From Bacteroides rodentium JCM 16496 (lineage in GTDB: Bacteria; Bacteroidota; Bacteroidia; Bacteroidales; Bacteroidaceae), in the NCBI RefSeq assembly GCF_000614125.1, contig NZ_BAKJ01000001.1, forward strand, positions 152,489 to 216,488: 64,000 nucleotides of DNA. Direction: 5' to 3'. Positions within the stretch are counted from its first letter, which is position 1. Each line of letters starts with the position of its first letter. The notes beneath the pieces were generated by a model. The model was given only the letters and a program-made list of their open reading frames with translations. It was not told where the DNA came from and made no database searches. The translations under genes were made by a program, and so were the position numbers. This document shows positions 1 to 7,993 of the stretch, piece after piece.

Positions 1-5
1 TGCGC

Positions 6-910
6 ATGACCAATAGAAGTCATAATCAGATATATATCATTACTGCCCAAGACTCTCCGAATACCATGAAGGAGATCGGTCGTTTGCGCGAGATTGCATT
101 CCGTGCTGCGGGAGGAGGAACGGGCAAGTCTATGGATATTGATGAATATGACATCATGGACAACCCGTACAAGCAGTTGATTGTCTGGAATCCGGAAGCT
201 GAAGAAATTTTAGGTGGATACCGTTATATCTTAGGTACGGATGTGCGTTTTGATGAACATGGTGCCCCTATCCTGGCAACTGCCCATATGTTTAACTTTT
301 CGGATAAGTTTTTGAAGGATTATCTTCCTACGACCATCGAGTTGGGACGTTCGTTCGTTACGTTGGAGTATCAGTCTACGCGTTCAGACAGTAAAGGCCT
401 GTTTGCGTTGGATAATCTGTGGGATGGTTTGGGCGCACTGACCGTAGTCATGCCCAATGTGAAGTATTTCTTCGGAAAGGTGACTATGTATCCCAGCTAT
501 CATCGTCAGAGCGTGATAAGATTCTTTATTTCCTTCGGAAGCATTTTGCGGATAAGGACAACCTGATTACTCCGATGAAACCGCTGCTCCTGGAGAGTGA
601 TGAACAAGAACTTGCCGCCCTCTTCTGCAAAGACTCTTTTAAGGAAGACTATAAGATTTTGAATTGTGAAATCCGTAAGGTGGGGTACAATATTCCCCCG
701 CTGGTGAATGCCTATATGAGTCTTAGCCCTACCATGCGTATGTTCGGTACAGCCATCAATTACGGTTTCGGAGATGTGGAGGAAACGGGCATCCTGATTG
801 CCGTGGACGAGATTCTGGCAGAAAAGCGCATCCGCCACATCGAGTCGTTCATCGAGAGCGAACCGGAGTCGTGCAAGCTGACGTCGGGAGCAAATAAGGT
901 TGTATCATAG
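6..910 (+). CDS. GNAT-family N-acyltransferase (OlsB/GlsB-like), frameshifted in this sequence
   Basis: About 301 residues once one frameshift is repaired. The family (Acetyltransf_5, formerly called hemolysin-like) transfers an acyl chain to an amino acid; in Bacteroides the GlsB member makes glycine lipids and in other bacteria OlsB makes ornithine lipids. The N-terminal half carries the conserved stretch around PYKQLIVW, GGYRYI and the IELGRSFV core; the C-terminal half carries NIPPLVNAYMSLSPTMRMFG. Frame 3 (6-566) runs into frame 2 (to 910) near base 512, where restoring a lost C gives HRQSRDKILYFL. The ORF opens five bases from the window edge, so the true start may lie outside; an in-frame ATG at 66 is another option. 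Substrate is inferred from family only. Confidence 0.75.
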
Positions 911-938
911 GACTATCCGGAAGAATGCTTGTCGTCTG

Positions 939-2267
939 TTATACCGCCGGCAAGCTATTCCCGTTTATTTTCCTGTATAAATCGAGTGCAAATACATCCG
1001 TCATTCCGGAGATGTAATCCAATACCGCCTGTATTCTTTCATAGAGTGCAGGCGCTTTTATATTGTACTGGCCCGATACACGATTGATGAGCAGTTGCGA
1101 ATATGCCTTTTCCGGAGAGCACACGGCGTCAATCATCAGTTCGAGCAGGGTGCTGATGATGCGGAAACCGGCAAGTTCAATGTCCAGTACGTCGCGCGAG
1201 CGGTAAATCTTCTTCAGGGAGATGTCTGCACAGTGCTTGTAGGCATTGGCAGGTACTTCGGATATGTGGTTGATGAGGCTTCCTTCAAATTCTCCTTCGA
1301 GAATCCTTTCTTCATTGTCCACAAAGGCTTGCACGCACTCGCCGATAAGCAGCCCGATAACGCTGGAACGCAGATAGGCTATTTGCTCATTGGTGTCACT
1401 TACTATCTCCATGGTTTTGAGCCGGTGGGCTTGTCGCTCTGCGGAGAAGTAGGAGAGAAGCAGTTCTTTGGTCTCCTGCGTAGTCAGGATTTTCAGTTTG
1501 TGGGCATCCTCGATATCCATCATCTGGTAGCAGATGTCATCGGCTGCTTCCACCAGATAGACCAGCGGGTGGCGGGCATATTTCAACGGGGCGTCGTTCT
1601 GCTTCTCCATACCCAGTTCTTCTGCTATGCGGCGGAAACTTTCTTCCTCTGTGATGAAGAAACCGAATTTGGACTTCTTGCCTGCAAGACTCGATGAAAA
1701 GGGGTATTTCACGATACTTGCCAGGGTGGAGTAGGTGAGTACAAATCCTCCCTGCCGCCTTCCCTCAAACTGGTGGGTAAGCAGGCGGAACGCATTTGCA
1801 TTCCCTTCAAAGTGAGTAAGGTCCTCCCATTGGGCAGGTGTCAGTTGGTCCTTTAGGGACATTCCTTTTCCCTCGGAAAAAAAGGTGGAAATAGCTCGTT
1901 CTCCCGAATGTCCGAAAGGAGGATTTCCCAAGTCGTGTGCCAGGCAAGCGGCCGAAACGATGGAGCCTATTTCGGTGAGGTAGCTGCCTTGCAGTTCCGG
2001 GTGGCGGGCAATGAGAGCTTTCGATACATCGTTGCCTAGTGAGCGGCCTACGCATGATACTTCCAGGCTGTGTGTCAAACGGTTGTGGACGAATACACTA
2101 CCGGGAAGAGGGAATACCTGGGTCTTGTTCTGCAGACGGCGGAAAGGGGCAGAGAAGACAAGGCGGTCATAGTCACGTTGGAATTCCGAGCGGTTTTCAT
2201 GGCGTTCCTGGTGAAACTCTTCCAGTCCGAAGCGTTTGGCAGATATGAGCGTATTCCAATTCATCAT
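939..2267 (-). CDS. dgt: Deoxyguanosinetriphosphate triphosphohydrolase-like protein
   Basis: Protein of 442 residues that hydrolyses dGTP (or other dNTPs) to the deoxynucleoside and triphosphate, in the cytoplasm. The HD-domain metal ligands are visible: RRLQNKTQVFPL then HNRLTHSLEV supplies the first His, and CLAHDLGNPPFGHSGE the HD pair and following His. Length fits the bacterial dNTPase family. It is divergent from dut, another dNTP-pool enzyme, with only 209 bases between them; both coding regions are preceded by the same 28-base sequence in inverted copies. A TAnnTTTG box at 2327-2334 on the minus strand suits its promoter. Exact substrate preference cannot be read from sequence. Confidence 0.92.
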   Translation of the reverse strand: MMNWNTLISAKRFGLEEFHQERHENRSEFQRDYDRLVFSAPFRRLQNKTQVFPLPGSVFVHNRLTHSLEVSCVGRSLGNDVSKALIARHPELQGSYLTEIGSIVSAACLAHDLGNPPFGHSGERAISTFFSEGKGMSLKDQLTPAQWEDLTHFEGNANAFRLLTHQFEGRRQGGFVLTYSTLASIVKYPFSSSLAGKKSKFGFFITEEESFRRIAEELGMEKQNDAPLKYARHPLVYLVEAADDICYQMMDIEDAHKLKILTTQETKELLLSYFSAERQAHRLKTMEIVSDTNEQIAYLRSSVIGLLIGECVQAFVDNEERILEGEFEGSLINHISEVPANAYKHCADISLKKIYRSRDVLDIELAGFRIISTLLELMIDAVCSPEKAYSQLLINRVSGQYNIKAPALYERIQAVLDYISGMTDVFALDLYRKINGNSLPAV

Positions 2268-2273
2268 GATGCG

Positions 2274-2470
2274 ATTTACGATTTGACGATTTACTATTTA
2301 CGATTGAAGTTACTATTATTTAACTGCAAATGTATCACTATTTTGTATAAAAAGCCGTATTTTCGCCCAAGTTTATAGTAAAACGGAGATGAATTGCGAA
2401 ACTTGAATTACTCGAATTGTAAGAATAGAAGTAGCCTCCGTCGTAAATAGTAAATCGTCAAATCGTAAAT
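2274..2470. repeat. Intergenic element bounded by perfect 28-bp inverted repeats
   Basis: Bases 2274-2301 and 2443-2470 are exact reverse complements built from units of the type AAATCGTMAATCGTAAAT. The element fills almost the whole dgt-dut gap, so each gene begins a few bases after one arm. Related sequence lies just before prfB (24358-24395) and, as another inverted pair, at 58032-58140 between the HU-related gene and the amidase. It resembles a dispersed MITE-like or REP-like Bacteroides repeat. No ORF inside. Confidence 0.8.
2327..2334 (-). promoter_or_regulatory. Probable -7 box for dgt
   Basis: Reads TACATTTG on the minus strand, matching the Bacteroides -7 consensus TAnnTTTG. No good TTTG lies at the -33 spacing, so the call rests on the -7 box and its position about 60 bases before the dgt start. 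Transcription from here would place one arm of the 28-base repeat in the dgt leader. Confidence 0.45.
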
Positions 2471-2476
2471 AACATC

Positions 2477-2914
2477 ATGTTGAACGTACAAATCATCAAT
2501 AAATCAAAGCATCCGCTTCCGGCTTATGCCACTGAGCTGTCTGCAGGAATGGATATCCGTGCAAACCTTAATGAACCTATTTCGCTGGCTCCGATGCAGC
2601 GGTGTCTGGTGCCTACGGGCCTTTATATCGCTCTTCCGGAAGGATTTGAGGCGCAAGTGCGTCCGCGTAGCGGATTGGCCATAAAGAAGGGGATTACCGT
2701 GCTGAACTCCCCCGGGACGATTGATGCCGATTACCGTGGTGAGGTTTGTATTATTCTCGTCAACCTTTCTGCAGAAACCTTCGTCATCGAAGATGGGGAG
2801 AGGATTGCACAAATGGTGATAGCGCGTCACGAACAAGCTCTTTGGCAGGAAGTGGAAGTGCTGGATGAGACGGAGCGCGGTGCCGGTGGCTTCGGGCATA
2901 CGGGTAAGAAATAG
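2477..2914 (+). CDS. dut: Deoxyuridine 5'-triphosphate nucleotidohydrolase (dUTPase)
   Basis: Protein of 145 residues that converts dUTP to dUMP and pyrophosphate, keeping uracil out of DNA and feeding dTMP synthesis. All five trimeric dUTPase motifs are present in order: AGMDIRAN near residue 22, [10 protein letters not shown] near 63, [11 protein letters not shown] near 82, ERIAQMV near 110 and the C-terminal lid [10 protein letters not shown]. The length is normal. The start at 2477 follows the right arm of the inverted repeat by six bases and has no clear Shine-Dalgarno, which is common in Bacteroides. The three-gene cell-envelope cluster follows on the same strand after 144 bases. Confidence 0.96.
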   Translation: MLNVQIINKSKHPLPAYATELSAGMDIRANLNEPISLAPMQRCLVPTGLYIALPEGFEAQVRPRSGLAIKKGITVLNSPGTIDADYRGEVCIILVNLSAETFVIEDGERIAQMVIARHEQALWQEVEVLDETERGAGGFGHTGKK

Positions 2915-2949
2915 GCATATATTACCCCGTTTGTCAGACACCGGATGTT

Positions 2950-3015
2950 GACGTGTCAAAGTCCAGTGTCTGACGTGTCAAAGTCCAGTGTCTGACACGT
3001 CAAAGTCCGGTACTT
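2950..3015. repeat. Three tandem copies of a 22-bp unit
   Basis: Units of 22 bases begin at 2950, 2972 and 2994; the first two are identical (they begin GACGTGTCAAAGTCCAG) and the third differs at a few positions. The array sits between dut and the TPR gene. It contains no spacers, so it is not a CRISPR array. Function unknown. Confidence 0.85.
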
Positions 3016-3058
3016 GACAAACCCCGTTTTTAAAATTAAAAAGAATAAACCTAAATAG

Positions 3059-4857
3059 ATGAAAATCAGCCATAAGATATACATATTGTTTCTGATGCTT
3101 TCCTTCTGCCTAAGTCCTTGCGGGGCGTTGGCCGGAGGATTGGTGAAGAAGAAGAAAAGAAAGACGGAAACCAAACCGGAGAAACCGCTTCCACCGCCAC
3201 TCACCGAAGAGGAGCAGCGCCGTTACGACTACTTCTTTCTTGAAGCCGCCCGTCTGAAAGTCCAGAAAGACTATGATGCGGCTTTTGATGTCCTGCAACA
3301 TTGCCTGACGATAAACCCGAACGCATCATCGGCTTTGTATGAGATGGCCCAGTATTATATGTACCTCAAGCAGGTGCCGTTGGGACAAGCCGCGTTGGAA
3401 AAGGCGGTGGAGAATGCTCCCGGGAATTACTGGTATGCCCAGGGACTTGCCAATCTGTATATGCAGCAAAACGAAACGGAGAAAGCCGCTGCCTTGTTGG
3501 AGGATATGGCGGTACGTTTCTCGGATAAGCTGGACCCGCTATACAACTTGCTGGAGATTTACAACCGCCAGGAAGAGTATGACAAAGTTATCGGCATACT
3601 GAACAAGCTTGAGGAACGGATGGGCAAGAATGAACAGCTCAGTATGGAGAAGTTCCGCATCTATCTGCAAAAGAAGGACGACAAGAGCGCCTTTCATGAA
3701 ATAGAAAGTCTGGTAGAAGAGTATCCCAACGATATGCGCTATCAGGTGGTGCTGGGCGATGTCTATATGCAGAACGGGAAAAAGCAGGAAGCGTACGACC
3801 TCTACAAGAAGGTGCTTGCCGAAGAACCGGACAATGCGATGGCCATGTACTCATTGGCTTCTTACTACGAAGAGACCGGACAGAAGGAACTGCATGAACA
3901 GCAATTGGACACGCTGTTGCTGAACAAGAAAGTACCCTCGGACACCAAACTGAATGTGATGCGGCAGTTCATCGTGCAGAACGAGCAGGCAGGCAAGGAC
4001 AGCACACGTGTCATTACGCTCTTCAACCGTATCATGGAGCAGGAGCCCGATGAGGCGCAATTACCTTTGCTGTATGCCCAATATCTTCTTTCCAAAGGAA
4101 TGAACAAGGAGGCAGGACCGGTTCTGCGCCAGGTTCTGGCGATAGACCCTACCAATACAGCGGCTCGTATGACATTGCTGGGGGAAGCCGTGCGCCAGGA
4201 GGATTACAAGGAAATAATGAATTTGTGCGAAGCCGGTGTGGAATCCAATCCCGATATGCTGGAGTTTTATTTCTATCTGGCCATTGCTACAACCAGGCGG
4301 AGCGGACGGATGATGCCCTTGCCATCTGCCAAAAGGCTTTGTCGCACGTCAAGGACGACAGCAAGAAGGAGGTCGTATCAGATTTTTATGCCATTATCGG
4401 TGATGCTTATCACACCAAGAATCTGCATGCGGAAGCTTATGCGGCTTATGATTCCGCTTTGGTGTACAATCCTTCAAACATCGGTGCCTTGAATAACTAC
4501 GCATATTATCTTTCCGTGGAGCGCCGCGACTTGGACAAGGCGGAAGAGATGAGCTACAAGACAGTGAAAGCCGAGCCGAACAATTCCACCTATCTCGATA
4601 CATATGCATGGATATTGTTTGTTAAAGGTAATTATGCCGAGGCGCGTCTCTACATAGATGAGGCGATAAAGAATGATAAAGATAGCAGTGACGTGGTCTT
4701 GGAACATTGCGGAGATATCTATTACATGACTGGCGATGCGGAAGGTGCCTTGAAATACTGGAAGCAAGCCTGGGATAAGGGCAATCGCTCTGATACGTTG
4801 AAACAGAAAATACAAAAAAAGAAATATATATCAGATGAAACTAAACCTGCTGAATGA
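3059..4857 (+). CDS. Secreted tetratricopeptide-repeat protein, frameshifted in this sequence
   Basis: About 599 residues after repair. A hydrophobic signal peptide (residues 1-26) is followed by a Lys-rich and Pro-rich linker and then many TPR units, for example near residues 65-130, 230-290 and 440-560, so this is probably a periplasmic or membrane-attached protein-interaction scaffold. Two reading frames (3059-4492 and 4225-4857) join near base 4288, where GCTAC should read GCTTAC to give FYLAIAYNQAERTDDAL. It overlaps or abuts the DUF4292 lipoprotein gene and is followed by an EnvC-like gene, a neighbour set suggesting a role in envelope or cell-division biology. No enzymatic motif is seen. 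Confidence 0.85.
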
Positions 4858-5422
4858 TATGGCAAGGACATGCCGCCTATTGTCCTTGCTGTTGTTGCTG
4901 GCTGTGGGGCTTGCCGGTTGCAAGACTTCGCGTCACTCAAGTTCTCTGTCCGGAGAATCTGCCTGCCTTTCCTCCAAAGTGCAGCTGACGGTACCCCATA
5001 AAGATGCCACCCTTACTGTGAACGGTACGATGAAGCTGAAGAAGAAAGAATGCATGCAGATTTCCTTTCTGATGCCGATACTTCGTACGGAGGTGGCACG
5101 TATGGAAGTCACCCCGGATGAGATTCTGTTGGTAGACCGTATGGGAAAACGTTATGTCCGTGCAACACGTAAGGAACTGAAGGATGTGCTGCCCAAGAAG
5201 GCGGATTTTGCCCATTTGGAGAAACTGCTTTATGCCGCTTCCAAGCCCAATGGCAAGAAGGTGCTTACCGGCAAGGAGCTCGGGATACCCTCTCTGGAAA
5301 AGGGAAAGATTGAACTTTCCAACTTCTCGGATAAGCCTTTTGCCCTGACTCCTACCCAGCTCTCACAGAAATATAAAGAGGTGGAGCTGGAAGAACTGCT
5401 GGAAATGCTGATGGACCTTTGA
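4835..5422 (+). CDS. DUF4292 family lipoprotein
   Basis: Protein of 195 residues (187 if the ATG at 4859 is used, which would just clear the upstream stop). A hydrophobic stretch ends in the lipobox GLAGC near residue 29, so the protein should be lipidated at that Cys and sit in the periplasm or outer membrane. The remainder matches the DUF4292 layout: a beta-rich domain starting with repeated short strands (VQLTVPHKDATLTVNGTMKL). Function is unknown; the fold of this family resembles LolA/LolB-type lipoprotein-binding domains, which is inference. It sits tightly between the TPR gene and the EnvC-like gene and is probably co-transcribed with both. Confidence 0.8.
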   Translation: MKLNLLNDMARTCRLLSLLLLLAVGLAGCKTSRHSSSLSGESACLSSKVQLTVPHKDATLTVNGTMKLKKKECMQISFLMPILRTEVARMEVTPDEILLVDRMGKRYVRATRKELKDVLPKKADFAHLEKLLYAASKPNGKKVLTGKELGIPSLEKGKIELSNFSDKPFALTPTQLSQKYKEVELEELLEMLMDL

Positions 5423-5471
5423 CAATTGATAATTGAAGGCTTTGTCCCCATGACTTATAACTGATAAACTT

Positions 5472-6773
5472 ATGAAGCTTCTTCTTCTCTTCCTTCTCCT
5501 CCTTTTGCCGGTTTCCCCGCTCCTGTCCCAGTCCAACAAGCTGATTAAGGAGCTGGAAAGCAAGCGTGGCACCTTGCAGAAACAGATAGCAGAGTCGGAA
5601 ACGCTGCTGAGAAGCACCAAGAAGGATGTGGGAAGCCAGTTGAACAGCCTTGCTGCACTGACCGGACAGATAGAAGAGCGCAAACGCTATATTCTGACTA
5701 TCAATAATGATGTGGAATCCATAGAGCGCGAGTTGTCTTCATTGGAACGTCAGTTGACCCGCCTGCAACGTGACCTAAAGGACAAGAAGAAGAAATACGA
5801 ATCGTCCGTTCAATATTTGTATAAGAACCGCTCCATTGAAGAGAAGCTGATGTTCATTTTCTCTGCCAAGAGCCTGGCACAGACTTATCGGCGCATGCGC
5901 TATGTACGCGAATATGCTACTTATCAGCGCCTGCAAGGCGAGGAGGTACTGAAAAAGCAGGAGCAGGTGAACCGTAAGAAGACTGAGCTTCAGCAAGTGA
6001 AGGCCGCCAAGGAAGGATTGCTGAAAGAACGTGAAGAGGAGAAAGTCAAGCTGGAAGCGCAGGAGAAGGAACAAAAGTTGTTGGTAGCCAATCTGAAAAA
6101 GAAACAGCGGGGATTGCAGAACGAACTGAATAAGAAACGCCGTGAAGCCAATCAGCTCAATGCACGCATTGACCGCCTGATAGCGGAAGAAATAGAGAAA
6201 GCGCGTAAGCGTGCGGCAGAAGAAGCGCGCCGTGAGGCAGCCGCACGTAAAAAGGCTGGTGAGAAAACTGAAAAAACAGCAACTGCCTCTACGCCCACAA
6301 AGCCCAAGGCACAGCCTTTGGAAACTTACTCCATGAGTAAGGCAGACCGTGAATTATCCGGGAACTTTGCTAATAATCGCGGTAAGTTGCCGATGCCCAT
6401 CACCGGCGCGTATATCATTACCAGCCATTACGGCCAGTATTCTGTGGAAGGTTTGCGCAATGTCAAGCTGGACAATAAGGGCATCGATATACAAGGAAAA
6501 CCGGGTGCCCAAGCCCGTGCCATCTTCAATGGTAAAGTGGCGGCTGTCTTTAAACTGAACGGACTGTTCAATATCCTTGTCCGTCACGGGAATTATATAT
6601 CCGTCTATTGCAACTTGTCATCGGCCTCGGTGAAGCAGGGCGATGATGTCACCACCAAACAGACCCTCGGACAAATCTTCTCGGATGGGGCCGACAATGG
6701 TCGTACGGTGCTACACTTCCAATTGAGGAAAGAGAAGGAAAAACTGAATCCGGAGCCGTGGCTGAACAGATAA
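5472..6773 (+). CDS. EnvC-like murein hydrolase activator (M23 peptidase domain)
   Basis: Protein of 433 residues with a signal peptide (residues 1-20), a long charged coiled coil (about 20-260), a low-complexity linker rich in Ala, Lys and Thr (about 245-275) and a C-terminal LytM/M23 domain (about 300-433). The domain shows GIDIQGKPGAQARAIFNGKV and a terminal VLHFQLRKE; the usual first metal-binding His of active M23 enzymes (HxGxD) is replaced here by the sequence NKGIDI, so it is likely a degenerate LytM domain that activates amidases, as EnvC does, rather than a hydrolase. It follows the DUF4292 gene after 49 bases and is probably in the same operon. Role at division is inferred from the family. 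Confidence 0.88.
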   Translation: MKLLLLFLLLLLPVSPLLSQSNKLIKELESKRGTLQKQIAESETLLRSTKKDVGSQLNSLAALTGQIEERKRYILTINNDVESIERELSSLERQLTRLQRDLKDKKKKYESSVQYLYKNRSIEEKLMFIFSAKSLAQTYRRMRYVREYATYQRLQGEEVLKKQEQVNRKKTELQQVKAAKEGLLKEREEEKVKLEAQEKEQKLLVANLKKKQRGLQNELNKKRREANQLNARIDRLIAEEIEKARKRAAEEARREAAARKKAGEKTEKTATASTPTKPKAQPLETYSMSKADRELSGNFANNRGKLPMPITGAYIITSHYGQYSVEGLRNVKLDNKGIDIQGKPGAQARAIFNGKVAAVFKLNGLFNILVRHGNYISVYCNLSSASVKQGDDVTTKQTLGQIFSDGADNGRTVLHFQLRKEKEKLNPEPWLNR

Positions 6774-6780
6774 TGATAAT

Positions 6781-7851
6781 TTAAATTTTTACTCCTTCCA
6801 GCAACTCCAGATACATCCCTATCGCCTCCTCTATCTCCTTGACAAAGATAAACTCATCCGCAGTATGTGACCGCGCACTCTTTCCCGGTCCCATCTTCAG
6901 CGAAGGGAACGGCATCAGTGCCTGGTCGGACAAGGTCGGTGAGCCGAAAGGAGTACGTTTCATGGCAATAGCCTTTTGCACTACCGGATGCTCCGGCGCT
7001 ACGTGTGAAGAGCTGAGGCGGAAGGAGCGTGCCTTCGCTTCACACGTGATGTGTTTCTGTATTTCGTCGAATAGCTCTTGATTGCTGTAACACTCGTTGC
7101 TGCGAATGTCTACGACAAAAGTACAACGGTCGGGAATGACGTTATGCTGTGTACCGGCGTTTACCATGGTTACGCTCATCTTCACGGGACCCAGTAGGGA
7201 AGATTCTTTGGGAAAACGGTAATCACGAAACCAGGCAATATCATCCAATACCTTATATATAGCATTGTCTCCTTCGTTTCGGGCGGCATGTCCCGATTTT
7301 CCGGTAGCGGTTACGTCCAGCACCATCAATCCTTTTTCTGCAATGGCAGGTTGCATCTCCGTCGGCTCGCCTACAATGGCAAACTGTATGGGAGGGAGTT
7401 CCGGCAATACGCATTCTATTCCCCCCTTGCCTGATACTTCCTCCTCACACGAGGCAAGATATATCAGATTGTAGGCCTGAGTGGTGCGGCACAATGTCAG
7501 GAATACTTGTAGCAGGCTGACTACACTGGCTCCGGCATCGTTGCTGCCCAGCCCGTAGAGCTTTCCATTACTTTCCAGCGTTGGTTTGAAAGGGTCTTTC
7601 CGCCACCCGTTGACGGGTTTTACGGTGTCGATATGGGAATTCAGCAGCAAGGTCGGTTTCTTTAGGTCGAACATCGGGCTGAGGCACCATACATTGTTGC
7701 CTTTACGTCCTGTTGCCATGCCTTGCATTTCGATATAGTTCTGCAGATAATCCGCCGCTTTCTCCTCGTCGCGGCTCAAGGAAGGAATGGCTATCAGTGA
7801 TTTGAGCAATCCGATTGCTTCGGAAGTTAAAGTCGGTATATCGTAAATCAT
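6781..7851 (-). CDS. M20-family metallohydrolase, ArgE-like acylornithine deacylase
   Basis: Protein of 356 residues with the M20 zinc-site residues in order: His73 in NSHIDTVKPV, Asp105 in GLGSNDAGAS, the acidic run Glu136-138 in SCEEEVSGKGG, GEPTE near residue 167, and a dimerisation domain starting at GHAARNEG. This group in Bacteroidetes is annotated as acetylornithine deacetylase; Bacteroides species use N-succinyl intermediates in arginine synthesis, so the real substrate may be a succinylated one (inference from known pathway). It converges tail to tail with the EnvC-like gene. Its promoter is probably the minus-strand -7 box at 7877-7884. Confidence 0.85.
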   Translation of the reverse strand: MIYDIPTLTSEAIGLLKSLIAIPSLSRDEEKAADYLQNYIEMQGMATGRKGNNVWCLSPMFDLKKPTLLLNSHIDTVKPVNGWRKDPFKPTLESNGKLYGLGSNDAGASVVSLLQVFLTLCRTTQAYNLIYLASCEEEVSGKGGIECVLPELPPIQFAIVGEPTEMQPAIAEKGLMVLDVTATGKSGHAARNEGDNAIYKVLDDIAWFRDYRFPKESSLLGPVKMSVTMVNAGTQHNVIPDRCTFVVDIRSNECYSNQELFDEIQKHITCEAKARSFRLSSSHVAPEHPVVQKAIAMKRTPFGSPTLSDQALMPFPSLKMGPGKSARSHTADEFIFVKEIEEAIGMYLELLEGVKI

Positions 7852-7876
7852 ATTCGGTAAATAAATAATCCTGCTG

Positions 7877-7884
7877 CAAACTTA
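7877..7884 (-). promoter_or_regulatory. Probable -7 box for the M20 hydrolase gene
   Basis: Reads TAAGTTTG on the minus strand, a match to TAnnTTTG, 26 bases before the start codon. No TTTG is visible at the -33 position. Confidence 0.45.
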
Positions 7885-7959
7885 CGAATAAAAAACGGAA
7901 AGGAGTACCCATATTGAATAATTACCCGTCAATATCGGATTAGTTTCAAATGAAACCAC

Positions 7960-7967
7960 TACCTTTG
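7960..7967 (+). promoter_or_regulatory. Probable -7 box for the acyl-CoA ligase gene
   Basis: Reads TACCTTTG, a match to the Bacteroides consensus TAnnTTTG, 26 bases before the ATG at 7994. The -33 element is not recognisable. Confidence 0.5.
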
Positions 7968-7993
7968 TACCGTATTTACCAATATCAAAAGTT

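Noticed and set aside
2950..3015. CRISPR-like repeat array
   Set aside because: Units are back to back with no spacers and no cas genes nearby; the same holds for 34155-34238.
4225..4857. Programmed ribosomal frameshifting as the cause of the split genes
   Set aside because: Breaks occur in unrelated genes at unrelated sequences with no slippery site plus structure, and nearly always as a missing base.
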